This document shows, piece after piece, positions 1 to 9,316 of a DNA stretch of 64,000 nt. Below the pieces are notes generated by a model. It saw nothing but the letters and a program-made list of their open reading frames with translations, did no database searches and had not been told where the DNA came from. The translations under genes were made by a program, and so were the position numbers. Each line of letters opens with the position of its first letter. Within the stretch, counting starts at the first letter, position 1. The DNA comes from Rosenbergiella nectarea (lineage in GTDB: Bacteria > Pseudomonadota > Gammaproteobacteria > Enterobacterales > Enterobacteriaceae), in assembly GCF_900111105.1 (NCBI RefSeq), contig NZ_FOGC01000006.1, positions 152,977 through 216,976 on the forward strand. The letters are read 5' to 3'.

Positions 1-303
1 CATCGAGGCGATAGCTTTTCTGACGCCATTATCCGTAGTGTCAGGAGCTTAACTTGCCAGCCTATTGTTAGGCGCTTATCTCACGATGACTTATTACTTA
101 ACAGTCGCGGTGTGAGCTGTACGTTAACGGTAGACGAGAGCCTGTTCTCTAACCATAGTCCGTTTTTATTCGGACATGTTATTGACCTATTTCTCTCTAC
201 ACACACCGCCGTTAATAGTTTTATCGAGCTGGAACTCGTGTCATTGCAACGTGGGTGCATTCATTGTTGGCCGGCATTTGTCGGTCAACGGGGGCTACTA
301 TGA
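1..303 (+). CDS. tssF: TssF, T6SS baseplate subunit (C-terminal end only)
   Basis: The frame is open from the first base of the window and ends at a TGA at 301-303, giving the last 100 residues of a larger protein. The ending (hydrophobic FLFGHVIDLFLS segment, then GCIHCWPAFVGQRGLL) resembles the C-terminus of TssF/ImpG/VasA, and the gene overlaps tssG by an ATGA, as tssF-tssG pairs commonly do. TssF is a wedge component of the T6SS baseplate, with TssE, TssG and TssK. Most of the gene lies outside the window, so domain content cannot be judged. The call depends on the C-terminal pattern plus linkage to tssG and tssA. Confidence 0.85.
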   Translation, partial: HRGDSFSDAIIRSVRSLTCQPIVRRLSHDDLLLNSRGVSCTLTVDESLFSNHSPFLFGHVIDLFLSTHTAVNSFIELELVSLQRGCIHCWPAFVGQRGLL

Positions 304-1322
304 GTCGCCCTCGCCTTCTGGATCCTAAGTCCCACGCGCTGAAAAACCTGCCGTTTAATACCCCTTGGTCGGGAAATTTCTTGGCCACTCTGCGACAACT
401 CTCAGCCCTGGATCCACAAAAACCGATTCCGGGTGGCGCATTAAGTCTGAAGGATGAGAATTTTCGATTAAGCCAAGCGGTTAGCCTTGCTTTTCCGGCC
501 AGTGAGATCGCTTCACTCACTTGGCAAGATAACCAATTAGCTATCAAGCTCTTTAGCTTAGGCGTTTGGGGACCGCAGGGGCCGCTGCCGCTCCATTTTT
601 CAGAATTAGCATTAACCCGCACCCAACAGCAAGATAGTGCTTTGATCGATTTTATCGACCTCTTCCATCATCGAAGTATGGCGATATTTTTCCGAGCTTG
701 GTATGCCGCGCAAGATACTGCCTCCTTGGACCGCCCAGAGTGTGATCGATTTTCATATTATGTTCATTGCTTATCAGGGCTGCCTATACCCGCTACTACG
801 CCCCCACCACTCACACGGCATAAGCTCCTCTCCGCAAGCTTTCATCTCGCACGTAAAAATTGCGCGCCACAAGATCTGATTTCAACGCTCAATGCGTTGT
901 TTCATTTACCTTTCCAAGTTGAGGAGTTCCAACCCGGTTGGATTACACTAAACCTTGAAGAGCAAAGTCGTCTGGATGATAAAGCCTCCCCACCGCTATT
1001 AGGCCATGGCGCGATCCTCGGTGAGGCAAGTTATCAATCCGGTCATAAATTTAAGGTGTGGTGTGGCCCATTGACTTATGAGCAATATCTTTCCTTACAT
1101 CCCGATCAAGATCGTTTAGCGCGTATTGCACAAACTATCCAACACCTTACAGGAGGCAATTATCACTCTGATATTCAGCTTATTCTGGCTGTCCCCCCCC
1201 CACTACCCTGCGCGCTATCCAGTCGCCAGCAGCTAGGCTTCGATACGTGGCTGGCCAATGAAGAAGAGGGTACCCCTCAATTAGGTATGATTTATCCATC
1301 CCGTCTTAGCGTCGAACACTGA
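300..1322 (+). CDS. tssG: TssG, T6SS baseplate subunit
   Basis: A 340-residue protein of the TssG/ImpH/VasB family. It carries the family pattern GVWGPQGPLPLHFSEL followed by the FIDLFHHRSMAIFFRAW segment, and its length is normal for TssG. TssG forms the wedge of the cytoplasmic T6SS baseplate together with TssF. I chose the ATG at 300 rather than an upstream one at 255 because it gives an ATGA overlap with the tssF stop and a family-typical N-terminus (MSRPRLLDP). The gene is intact and is followed 29 bp later by tssA. Confidence 0.93.
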   Translation: MSRPRLLDPKSHALKNLPFNTPWSGNFLATLRQLSALDPQKPIPGGALSLKDENFRLSQAVSLAFPASEIASLTWQDNQLAIKLFSLGVWGPQGPLPLHFSELALTRTQQQDSALIDFIDLFHHRSMAIFFRAWYAAQDTASLDRPECDRFSYYVHCLSGLPIPATTPPPLTRHKLLSASFHLARKNCAPQDLISTLNALFHLPFQVEEFQPGWITLNLEEQSRLDDKASPPLLGHGAILGEASYQSGHKFKVWCGPLTYEQYLSLHPDQDRLARIAQTIQHLTGGNYHSDIQLILAVPPPLPCALSSRQQLGFDTWLANEEEGTPQLGMIYPSRLSVEH

Positions 1323-1351
1323 ACGCGTGACAATGACTCAAGGAAGAGAAT

Positions 1352-2332
1352 ATGTCAGCTTTAACGCCAATTTTCGCTCAGTACCCATGGCTTTGGGAGC
1401 CTATCAATGATGAACACCCCTGTGGCACGCCCCTAGATTATCACTCGGCGTTTTTGGCCTTACAGCAACAGGTCTCATCGTCTTTATCTATTGAATACGG
1501 GGAGTTCGTTCAAGCCCCCACCCCGATTAAATGGTCGTCGTTACTCCCCACCCTTCATACGTTGAGTCAACAAACTAAAGATATTCGCCTGATCATATTG
1601 CTAATACGCGCCCATTTGCCGCAAGAAGGCATAACCTCTATTATCGAGGGAACTGCACTGTTAATCGCGCTACTTGAACGATGGCCAGAAGCGGTACATC
1701 CGCAATGCTATGATGAAGGCGATCATGTCCCAGAATTCCGCCACAACGCTTTAGCCGGTCTTGACGAGATTGAAGGCTGCGTGGCTGAACTCCGACGGTG
1801 TACCTTGATTACCGCTGAGGAAGAGGCTTACTCCCTCTCGGAAGTTGAACAGTGGATCCTCTCTGATAAAACACGTTCGTTAACAGAAAGAGAGCGGTTA
1901 CAACAACTCTATCACCATCACCACTCTTTTTTTGAGTCTTGTCTTGTAGCACAGCAACGCCTAAACCAATTATGTCAGTTACCCAGTAGCGCCTTGGGAA
2001 CTGATTCACTCTCTTTTCCTCATCTTTCATCGCTATTAGCCACTTTCTGCCGCTTTCATCAGCGACAACCTCAGGGGCCCTTCCCTAATGACACCCCTAT
2101 TTTAACGGCTGCTGCTGGCCAGCCGTCAAGGGTGGAGACATTGCACTATCGCAGCGAAGCACGCGAAAAGTTGCGCGAAATCCGCGAGAACTTCGCCTAT
2201 TACGAGCCCAGTAGTCCACTGAGTCTCCTTTTGTCGTTTGCTGAAAACAGTATTGGCTTAGATTACCCGCAAATTAGTCAACGCTTTCCTCGCGAGCTTC
2301 TCTCTCTGCTCACTCTTGAAAAGGAATGTTAA
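1352..2332 (+). CDS. tssA: TssA, T6SS assembly protein (ImpA N-terminal domain)
   Basis: A 326-residue protein. The N-terminal 130 residues match the ImpA_N domain (WLWEPINDEHPCGTPLDY near the start, then a helical region around RWPEAVHP). The C-terminus has the pattern REIRENFAYYEPSSPLSLLL seen at the end of TssA proteins. TssA organises baseplate and sheath assembly and comes in size classes that differ in their C-terminal domain; this is a short form. AGGAAGAG lies just upstream of the ATG. The stop is one base from the next start codon at 2334, so translation of the adhesin-like gene is probably coupled to it. Confidence 0.9.
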   Translation: MSALTPIFAQYPWLWEPINDEHPCGTPLDYHSAFLALQQQVSSSLSIEYGEFVQAPTPIKWSSLLPTLHTLSQQTKDIRLIILLIRAHLPQEGITSIIEGTALLIALLERWPEAVHPQCYDEGDHVPEFRHNALAGLDEIEGCVAELRRCTLITAEEEAYSLSEVEQWILSDKTRSLTERERLQQLYHHHHSFFESCLVAQQRLNQLCQLPSSALGTDSLSFPHLSSLLATFCRFHQRQPQGPFPNDTPILTAAAGQPSRVETLHYRSEAREKLREIRENFAYYEPSSPLSLLLSFAENSIGLDYPQISQRFPRELLSLLTLEKEC

Positions 2333-2333
2333 A

Positions 2334-3323
2334 ATGAAATGGTTATACGGATTATTTTTACTTATCACACTCAATAGCTCCGGTTACGCCGCCTGCTTTT
2401 TAGCCCGCGGCACACTCACAACCCTGACTATCCCTTCTCAAACCTTAATCATTGATGCCGATGCCCCTGTCAGTGTCGATCGCCCTTTTGCCCGTATTGA
2501 CAGTTTACCGATCACTGCACGTATTGGTTACGACGATTGTGATCGCGGGACTGAATATGGACGACAGCTTATTTACCTCACCAATCGGGAAATTTCTAAT
2601 CAACTCTACGCCACAGATATTCCTGGCATTGCGGTAAAAGTATTATGGACTAATGGTCGAGATGGTTATGGCGGTTACCCTAAAAGACAAACAATGGTGT
2701 TCCCTAATGGCATATTGAAAGGAACGTTCGATTACGAACCTGGATCGGCTTATCGATTGGAATTTTATAAAGTTGCCGACACGCTCTCGCTCTCGACCAA
2801 TGCTGACGCGCAACTCCTACCACTGGGTATTATTGCCTACAACTACCTCTTCACTCCAACGCCAAGTAGCTATTCAATGCGATTAAATTTAGGGGCCTTA
2901 ACCCTGAAGAGTATTCCTAGCTGTACCCTCGACTCCAGTAAAACGATCGACTTTAATCGGGTCAATGCTAACGGGTTGGCGCAGGGGGTTTATCGCGATC
3001 TACACTTTAAAATTAGTTGCCGCAGTGATTACCAGCGCTTCTCACCCCGAGCATCAATCAGTGCCCAGACACTCAGCAGCGACCACCAATCCATTAAAGT
3101 GACAGATTCCGCAGGACAGGACGATCGACTGCGTATCTCGATTTATGACAGTAATAAAAATCTACTTCTAGTGGATGGCACACGTAGCGAAAGCCTGAAC
3201 AATATTGCGAGCCTAGGCGAGGCTAACTTTACTTGGCAAGCAGTTTTAAGACCTGGCCTCAACAGTCCTCCCGCCGCAGGGCCATTCACCGCCTATGCGG
3301 AAATACAATTTACGATTGAATAA
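2334..3323 (+). CDS. Fimbrial adhesin-like secreted protein
   Basis: A 329-residue protein with a clear Sec signal peptide (MKWLYGLFLLITLNSSGYA, then ACF). It looks like a two-domain tip adhesin: an N-terminal lectin-like half with a Cys pair (around residues 21 and 65), and a C-terminal pilin-type half with its own Cys pair, ending in an alternating strand (AGPFTAYAEIQFTIE) typical of subunits exported by chaperone-usher systems. No chaperone, usher or major pilin lies in view, which is odd for this class. It starts one base after tssA and is followed 7 bp later by the glycosyltransferase, so it appears to be part of the T6SS transcript. The binding target is unknown. I used the ATG at 2334 because upstream starts would lengthen the signal peptide and overlap tssA. 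Confidence 0.72.
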   Translation: MKWLYGLFLLITLNSSGYAACFLARGTLTTLTIPSQTLIIDADAPVSVDRPFARIDSLPITARIGYDDCDRGTEYGRQLIYLTNREISNQLYATDIPGIAVKVLWTNGRDGYGGYPKRQTMVFPNGILKGTFDYEPGSAYRLEFYKVADTLSLSTNADAQLLPLGIIAYNYLFTPTPSSYSMRLNLGALTLKSIPSCTLDSSKTIDFNRVNANGLAQGVYRDLHFKISCRSDYQRFSPRASISAQTLSSDHQSIKVTDSAGQDDRLRISIYDSNKNLLLVDGTRSESLNNIASLGEANFTWQAVLRPGLNSPPAAGPFTAYAEIQFTIE

Positions 3324-3330
3324 ATTAACG

Positions 3331-4668
3331 ATGGATCATCGCATCTTTATCAATATCGCCAGTTATCGTGATCAAGAGTTGTGGCAGACGCTTGATAGCG
3401 TGATTACCCAAGCTGAAGATGCCAGTAAATTGCATATTGCCATCTATTGGCAGGACGATAACGATCTCAATCGCCTTATTGAGGCGGGATGGGCACCGGC
3501 TTCGGTCTCGGCAATTGCTGGGTTTCCGGTTTACCAACTTCAGGGCAGCGCTGCACTGGTTGAACTGATTGCACTGCCTTATCAAAAGGCGCAAGGGGTC
3601 GGTTTTGCTCGCGCCCTGTGTGATCAACTTTATCAGGATGAACAGTGGTTTTTGCAGATTGATGCCCATAGCTTATTCGATAAAATGTGGGATAGACGCT
3701 TAATTGATACCCTCGCTACCTTGAGCCAACAGTGTACTAAACCCTTAATCAGTAATTATCCACCGAGCTATCACACCACACCGGAAGGCGATATTGTCTT
3801 TGCTAAACATGCTCATCGCGTCACTTTTAATACCTTTAATCCAGAGGGACTGCCGACCTTAGCGAGCCGGGTATTAACCAGTACCTATCCGGTACAAGGC
3901 AGTTTTTTGGCGGCGGGGTTTATTTTTACTCAAGGTGCTTTTGTGACGGAAGTCGGTAATGATTCGACTATTTTCTTTGAAGGGGAAGAAATTACGCTGT
4001 CACTGCGCGCTTTTAGCTGGGGTTATGATATTTATCACCTGGGGTATCCCGTTCTCTGGCACCACTATACTCGTCAAGACGCCCCGAAAATTTGGAACGA
4101 CCAGAGTCTCTCCGCTCAGCAAGCGGGTGAAGTCGACCGAACCTGGATATCACGGGAGCTTCGATCACAACAGCACGTGAAAAGATTATTGGGCCTACCC
4201 ACCCTCTCTCAATTCAAAGCAGGGGATAAAACCCTTGGCCCACTGCGAACACGCCAGCAGTTCGAACACCAATGTGGCCTAAATTTTCAGTTAGCCAGTT
4301 GCTACGCTGACTGTTTGTCGCCAGAGTGTCGTAGCCATTTTCCTCCCCCGCCTAACGATGCCGCATGGCGTAATGCTCACCGTATTTATCATACAAAGCC
4401 GATCAACGTGACGTCATTAATCGGGTCAACGTTACCCGATAAGCTCTTTATTCATCTCTATGGCCTGAATACGCCGCGCCTGGCTCAGTACCAGTATTCA
4501 ACTGCTCAGGTGATGGCTCGATCCGGCAGGCTTGATATTACGTGCTGGTCGACCCCTAATCGTCCTCCCTCGCTGATACGCCTTGCCTCGTGGTGGGAGG
4601 GGTCTGGCTGGGGGATTATCATCGAATGGCCTTGGTCAAAGGAAGATGGGCCCTATTGTTTACTTTAA
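3331..4668 (+). CDS. Glycosyltransferase, GlcNAc-transferase (Skp1-type) family
   Basis: A 445-residue cytoplasmic protein. The N-terminus reads RIFINIASYRDQELWQTLDS, followed by HIAIYWQDD and, at residues 109-114, QIDAHS. This is the pattern of the GlcNAc glycosyltransferase family (PF11397, named for Dictyostelium Skp1 GlcNAc-transferase), where the DxH/DxD-type motif (D111, H113) binds the metal and nucleotide sugar. A second conserved patch, FFEGEEITLSLRAFSWGYDI, fits the acceptor-side region. The last 120 residues are Cys/Trp-rich and not recognised. It sits 7 bp after the adhesin-like gene and 12 bp before the DUF1795 gene. A role in glycosylating a surface or T6SS-associated protein is inference only. 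Start at 3331 because it follows the previous stop. Confidence 0.75.
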   Translation: MDHRIFINIASYRDQELWQTLDSVITQAEDASKLHIAIYWQDDNDLNRLIEAGWAPASVSAIAGFPVYQLQGSAALVELIALPYQKAQGVGFARALCDQLYQDEQWFLQIDAHSLFDKMWDRRLIDTLATLSQQCTKPLISNYPPSYHTTPEGDIVFAKHAHRVTFNTFNPEGLPTLASRVLTSTYPVQGSFLAAGFIFTQGAFVTEVGNDSTIFFEGEEITLSLRAFSWGYDIYHLGYPVLWHHYTRQDAPKIWNDQSLSAQQAGEVDRTWISRELRSQQHVKRLLGLPTLSQFKAGDKTLGPLRTRQQFEHQCGLNFQLASCYADCLSPECRSHFPPPPNDAAWRNAHRIYHTKPINVTSLIGSTLPDKLFIHLYGLNTPRLAQYQYSTAQVMARSGRLDITCWSTPNRPPSLIRLASWWEGSGWGIIIEWPWSKEDGPYCLL

Positions 4669-4680
4669 GGAAAAATTACT

Positions 4681-5148
4681 ATGGATGGTCAACTATCTAA
4701 ATATCCCTTTGCTGATGGGTATTTTCTTACACCGGTTCCGCTCGACAACCGCAGTGTGCATCAGCTTCACTTTATCGATAAGCAAGATAATGCCTATCAA
4801 ATTATTATCAACCATGGACGGCTTAACGATAATCAAGATCTCCAGCACTTTGTCGATCAAGAAGTTGAGAAAATGCAACGCCAAGTGCCCGCCTTTACCC
4901 TTGAGACATCGTTACCCCCCCGCACATTGGGGCCCGCACAATGTGAAATAATTCAACAAACCCATAAGTTCTTATATGAGGGCTGTTTTTTTACTCAGCA
5001 CTGCGCCTTTATTCACTTACCCCTGCATCAGCACCTAAACCCCTATAAAAGAAATATCGTGATGCTGTCGCTTGCGTCGGCGGCTCCTCAACCTGAGCAA
5101 CGCGAACACTTTCAAGGGATCATTAATAGTTTCGTTCCGTGGGAGTAG
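4681..5148 (+). CDS. DUF1795/DcrB-family T6SS effector chaperone (EagR-like)
   Basis: A 155-residue acidic cytoplasmic protein with no signal peptide. The N-terminus (YPFADGYFLTPVPLDNRSVH) and C-terminus (QGIINSFVPWE) follow the DUF1795/DcrB pattern. In T6SS loci this family comprises EagR chaperones, which hold the N-terminal transmembrane helices of PAAR/Rhs effectors before loading onto VgrG. A good ribosome binding site (TAAGGA) lies 8 bp before the ATG. In view there is no Rhs, PAAR or VgrG gene: the next gene is an unrelated flavin reductase. It may serve an effector outside the window, or its effector may have been lost. Confidence 0.72.
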   Translation: MDGQLSKYPFADGYFLTPVPLDNRSVHQLHFIDKQDNAYQIIINHGRLNDNQDLQHFVDQEVEKMQRQVPAFTLETSLPPRTLGPAQCEIIQQTHKFLYEGCFFTQHCAFIHLPLHQHLNPYKRNIVMLSLASAAPQPEQREHFQGIINSFVPWE

Positions 5149-5227
5149 AGCTGGCGCATAATCCTCACGATGCCGGGTCTGCACTATACTGACAGTCACG
5201 CCCCTTCAGTAATGAGGAATATCGACG

Positions 5228-5851
5228 ATGACGCAAGCAACTCATAGTTATCAACCGGCACAGGGTCATGGTTTAGCCCATGACCCACTCAATGCCATTA
5301 TCGCCCCACGGCCTATTGGCTGGATCTCCTCACGCAATGCCGCAGGCCAACGGAATCTAGCCCCCTATAGCTTTTTTAATCTTTTTAATTACCACCCACC
5401 GATCATTGGTTTCGCCAGTAGCGGATGGAAAGACAGCGTGGCAAATATTGCCGAAACAAAAGAGTTTGTGTGGAACCTGGTGACCCAGCCCTTAGCGCCG
5501 GCAATGAACCAAACCTCTGCGCCACTGCCTCATGGCGAAGACGAGTTTGCACTAGCCGGATTAACGCCGGTCCAAAGCAAACTTATTGCCGTCGACCGTG
5601 TGGCGGAAAGCCCGGTACATTTCGAGTGTCGGCTAACCCAGCTGCTCCAACTGCGCGATAGCCAAGATCAGCCTATCGACAGTTGGTTGGTATTAGGCGA
5701 AGTGGTAATGATTCATATAGAGGCATCGTTACTGGACAGTGAGGGGATCTATCAAACCATTGATGCAGCGCCGATACTGCGTGCGGGAGGCCCATCGGCC
5801 TATTATGGTATTTCTGAGGAGCAGCGCCTAGATCTGTGGCGGCCAACATAA
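5228..5851 (+). CDS. Flavin reductase-like FMN-binding split-barrel protein
   Basis: A 207-residue protein whose N-terminal half (RPIGWISSRNAAGQRNLAPY, then FFNLFNYHPPIIGF) matches the flavin-reductase-like split-barrel family that binds FMN. Members are NAD(P)H:flavin oxidoreductases or flavoproteins of uncertain substrate. No partner oxygenase lies nearby, so the substrate cannot be given. A GAGGAATATCGACG ribosome-binding region precedes the ATG. The 80-bp gap from the T6SS-linked genes, with a TATACT-like box at about 5186, suggests a separate promoter. Confidence 0.8.
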   Translation: MTQATHSYQPAQGHGLAHDPLNAIIAPRPIGWISSRNAAGQRNLAPYSFFNLFNYHPPIIGFASSGWKDSVANIAETKEFVWNLVTQPLAPAMNQTSAPLPHGEDEFALAGLTPVQSKLIAVDRVAESPVHFECRLTQLLQLRDSQDQPIDSWLVLGEVVMIHIEASLLDSEGIYQTIDAAPILRAGGPSAYYGISEEQRLDLWRPT

Positions 5852-5932
5852 GGATAAGCAGGAGCACTGTTCACCCGTGCGCCTAAATATGACGGGTGAG
5901 CCCTCTAGTGCAAGAGTATAACGATTACCGAC

Positions 5933-6330
5933 TTAGCTTAGCATTGCGACCAGCACCGCAATTAACAGTAAAACATAAAGCCGGGCATGCCACCCATCAG
6001 CGATTTTGGGTAGATTACGCTGGCTGATAGAGATCCCTACGCCACCCGTTACTATCAGGATTGCCAGTGTAGTGAGGCTTATATAGCCAAGAAAACCGCT
6101 TACCGGAATTTTCCCCCAGCCGTTGATCGTATAGGTGATGGTTGCACATAAGGCCACAGGGAGGGAGAGCGGATTAGCATGGCTAATACAGTCTTTTATG
6201 CTAAAGCCATGTTTACGTAGCAGAGGGACCGTCATAACACTACCGCCGACGCCAAACAGCCGTGGTCACTCCCGTCAGTCCACCAACAATGGCGATGATA
6301 GCAATATCGTTTAATATTTTTCTTTAACCG
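5933..6330 (-). pseudogene. TauE/SafE-family anion exporter, C-terminal remnant with frameshift
   Basis: Reading leftwards, a 100-residue frame (6235-5933) encodes three hydrophobic helices and the pattern MTVPLLRKHGF...SHANPLSLPVA, characteristic of the second half of TauE/SafE (sulfite/sulfonate exporter) proteins. Just upstream, in another frame (about 6318-6250), comes IAIIAIVGGLTGVTTAV, which should continue directly as FGVGGSVMTVP. The join is broken near 6250, where two bases of a T run (or one extra base) shift the frame. The N-terminal half of the usual 250-residue protein is absent. This is a decayed gene, not a short functional one. Confidence 0.72.
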
Positions 6331-6700
6331 TTTTAGGTTTCCTCAGCCTTAAGTCATAACGTAAAAACACTGAAAGTCAAAGTAGCCATCACCCGATGAA
6401 AGAATGGCGCTAATAGGGAGATTTATAGAATGAGCGGTTGGGCGCAGACTATTTCAAGCCCAGCTTTCGATAAGCCTCTCAATTTTATCTGCGACAGCCT
6501 GTAGGTGACTAAGATAAAATACTTTTCAACCGCCGTGTGGAGTAAGGGTGTATTCGGTACAATTTTTCCGAACCCGCTTAACACTATAGTTTCTGATCCC
6601 GCGCTGACTGATGTGTTGGGTAATTTTTCATAAGGCTTAGTGATACTGAATAAGAATTAAAAAAATCACTGATTACCTTAAACTTAATGGAATATGAGTT
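6331..6700. other. Intergenic region upstream of mutS
   Basis: A 370-bp non-coding stretch. It should hold the mutS promoter, but I cannot pick one with confidence. On the minus strand at about 6530-6465, a short open stretch reads SHLQAVADKIERLIESWA before a stop. It might be the tail of a vanished regulator gene next to the TauE remnant, but it is too short to call. Confidence 0.4.
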
Positions 6701-9262
6701 ATGCCGACCCATGACAACGCAAATGTAGCCGCCCACACCCCGATGATGCAGCAGTATCTCGGCCTTAAGGCTGAACATCCCGATATCTTGCTGTTCTATC
6801 GAATGGGGGACTTTTATGAGTTATTCTTTGATGATGCACGCCGTGCCTCCCAGCTTCTGGATATCTCATTAACCAAACGGGGTTCTTCTGCCGGGCAACC
6901 CATTCCAATGGCTGGGGTTCCCTACCATGCAGTCGAAGGCTATTTAGCCAAGCTGGTACAGATGGGGGAATCGGTCGCGATTTGTGAACAAGTCGGCGAC
7001 CCAGCACTCAGTAAAGGCCCCGTAGAACGCAAGGTATTACGTATCGTCACGCCAGGTACGATCAGTGATGAAGCCTTACTGAATGAGCGCCAAGATAATC
7101 TGCTGGCCGCAGTTTATGAAACGAAACAAGGTTTCGGCTATGCGACCCTGGATATTGGTTCAGGGCGTTTTCTGTTAACCGAAGCAGAAAGTGAGGAGAC
7201 GCTTGCAGCAGAGCTACAACGCACCAATCCCGCAGAACTGCTCTATCCTGAAGGTTTTGCCGCCTTTCATTTAATTGAACAGCGCCGAGGCTTACGCCGC
7301 CGCCCCATCTGGGAATTTGACCTTTCCACCGCGCGGCAACAACTGACATTACAGTTTGGTACCCGTGACTTACAAGGTTTTGGGGTAGAACAAGCCTTAC
7401 TCGCACTACCGGCGGCAGGCTGCTTATTACAATATGCTAAGGATACCCAGCGTACTGCATTGCCGCATTTACGTAGTGTCACTATGGAGCGCCAGCAAGA
7501 CACCATTATCATGGATGCCGCCACGCGCAGAAACTTAGAAATAACGCAAAATCTCGCCGGTGGTACGGATAACACGCTTGCCTCAGTACTGGACCGCACC
7601 GTTACCCCGATGGGTAGCCGGATGCTTAAACGTTGGCTGCATACGCCCCTACGAGATGCCGCGATCATTACTGCCCGTCAGCAGGCGATTGCCGAATTAC
7701 AGCCATTAGCCTCATCGCTACAGCCCCTACTCCATCAAATTGGTGACTTGGAACGTATTCTCGCGCGATTAGCTTTGCGGTCAGCGCGTCCTCGAGACTT
7801 AGCGCGTATGCGGCACGCCTTTCATCAGCTTCCTGATATTCAAGCACTGCTGACCGAAACTTCTGGCCCTTCTCTCAAATTATTAGCCGAACGCAGTGGA
7901 GAATTTGCTGGGCTTCGTGAATTACTCGACCAGGCCGTCGTCGAGACGCCGCCGGTTTTGGTGAGAGACGGTGGCGTTATTGCCGAAGGCTATCATGCAG
8001 AGTTGGATGAATGGCGGGCCTTAGCCGCAGGCGCGACAGACTATCTTGACCGCTTGGAAATTCGTGAACGCGACCGTTTAGGGATTGATACCCTAAAAGT
8101 TGGCTACAACGCGGTACACGGCTACTTTATTCAAGTCAGTCGTGGACAAAGTCACTTGGTCCCCATTAACTATGTACGCCGCCAAACCTTAAAAAATGCC
8201 GAGCGTTACATCATTCCCGAATTAAAAGAGTATGAAGATAAGGTTTTAACTTCTAAAGGCAAAGCGTTGGCCTTGGAAAAAGCGCTCTATGACCAGCTCT
8301 TCGATCAATTGCTGCCACATCTTGCCGACTTACAGCAGAGTGCAACAGCGCTAGCGGAACTCGATGTGTTGACCAATTTGGCCGAGCGCGCTGAAGCATT
8401 ACATTATGTTTGCCCTGAATTGTCCGAACAGACGGGTATCGAGATCACGCTGGGCCGACATCCCGTGGTTGAACAGGTACTAAAAGAACCCTTTATTGCC
8501 AATCCCGTATCGCTACAACCCCAACGCCGGATGCTGATTATCACCGGCCCTAATATGGGCGGTAAAAGTACCTATATGCGGCAAACCGCATTAATTGCTT
8601 TACTAAGCTGGATCGGCAGCTATGTCCCGGCTGAAGCCGTAAAGATCGGCCCGATAGATCGCATCTTTACCCGTGTGGGTGCCGCCGATGATCTCGCTTC
8701 AGGGCGTTCGACCTTCATGGTCGAAATGACCGAGACAGCCAATATCCTCAATAATGCGACCCGAAATAGCTTGGTGCTGATGGATGAGATTGGACGAGGT
8801 ACCTCAACCTATGATGGATTATCACTGGCCTGGGCCTGCGCGGAAAATCTTGCCAGCCGATTACAGTCATTGACTCTCTTTGCCACCCACTATTTTGAAC
8901 TCACCGCGCTGCCTGAGCAACTTGAGGGTGTTGAGAACGTTCACCTTGATGCTCGGGAGCATGGCGATAGTATCGCTTTCATGCATACAGTGAGTGAAGG
9001 GGCCGCCAGCAAGAGTTATGGGCTGGCTGTCGCGGCGCTAGCCGGTGTACCGAAAGAGGTCATCAAACGCGCTCGGCAAAAATTACGTGAACTGGAGGCA
9101 CAGCCCTCCCATACTCCCACGGCGAATAAGGATACCAACCAACTATCCTTATTAGTCGAAGAAACGTCTCCAGCGATCGAAGCGTTAGAAACACTCGATC
9201 CCGATACTCTTAGTCCCCGCCAAGCGCTGGAATGGATCTATCGCCTTAAAACCCTGCTCTAA
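6701..9262 (+). CDS. mutS: DNA mismatch repair protein MutS
   Basis: 853 residues, the same length as E. coli MutS. The N-terminal mismatch-recognition domain has the Phe-X-Glu motif (F38, E40 in [10 protein letters not shown]), which stacks on and contacts the mispaired base. The C-terminal ATPase has the Walker A motif GPNMGGKST at about 615-623 and the DEIGRGTST Walker B/signature region. The end ([14 protein letters not shown]) matches the tetramerisation tail. MutS starts methyl-directed repair with MutL and MutH. The gene is intact. It faces rpoS tail to tail and shares a bidirectional terminator with it. Confidence 0.98.
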   Translation: MPTHDNANVAAHTPMMQQYLGLKAEHPDILLFYRMGDFYELFFDDARRASQLLDISLTKRGSSAGQPIPMAGVPYHAVEGYLAKLVQMGESVAICEQVGDPALSKGPVERKVLRIVTPGTISDEALLNERQDNLLAAVYETKQGFGYATLDIGSGRFLLTEAESEETLAAELQRTNPAELLYPEGFAAFHLIEQRRGLRRRPIWEFDLSTARQQLTLQFGTRDLQGFGVEQALLALPAAGCLLQYAKDTQRTALPHLRSVTMERQQDTIIMDAATRRNLEITQNLAGGTDNTLASVLDRTVTPMGSRMLKRWLHTPLRDAAIITARQQAIAELQPLASSLQPLLHQIGDLERILARLALRSARPRDLARMRHAFHQLPDIQALLTETSGPSLKLLAERSGEFAGLRELLDQAVVETPPVLVRDGGVIAEGYHAELDEWRALAAGATDYLDRLEIRERDRLGIDTLKVGYNAVHGYFIQVSRGQSHLVPINYVRRQTLKNAERYIIPELKEYEDKVLTSKGKALALEKALYDQLFDQLLPHLADLQQSATALAELDVLTNLAERAEALHYVCPELSEQTGIEITLGRHPVVEQVLKEPFIANPVSLQPQRRMLIITGPNMGGKSTYMRQTALIALLSWIGSYVPAEAVKIGPIDRIFTRVGAADDLASGRSTFMVEMTETANILNNATRNSLVLMDEIGRGTSTYDGLSLAWACAENLASRLQSLTLFATHYFELTALPEQLEGVENVHLDAREHGDSIAFMHTVSEGAASKSYGLAVAALAGVPKEVIKRARQKLRELEAQPSHTPTANKDTNQLSLLVEETSPAIEALETLDPDTLSPRQALEWIYRLKTLL

Positions 9263-9274
9263 ATCCTAGACAAA

Positions 9275-9302
9275 AAAAAGCCATCTTACGATGGCTTTTT
9301 TA
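9275..9302. terminator. Bidirectional terminator between mutS and rpoS
   Basis: A hairpin with stem AAGCCATC / GATGGCTT and loop TTAC is flanked by an A run on the left and a T run on the right, so it can terminate mutS transcripts rightwards and rpoS transcripts leftwards. Confidence 0.9.
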
Positions 9303-9316
9303 TCGGTAACGGTCGA

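Noticed and set aside
5869-5930. CACCCGT...ACGGGTG inverted repeat after the flavin reductase gene as a terminator
   Set aside because: The loop is long (about 13 bases) and no T run follows.
6465-6530. Short minus-strand peptide SHLQAVADKIERLIESWA, possibly a regulator tail
   Set aside because: Only about 20 codons with a stop close upstream; too little to name a gene.
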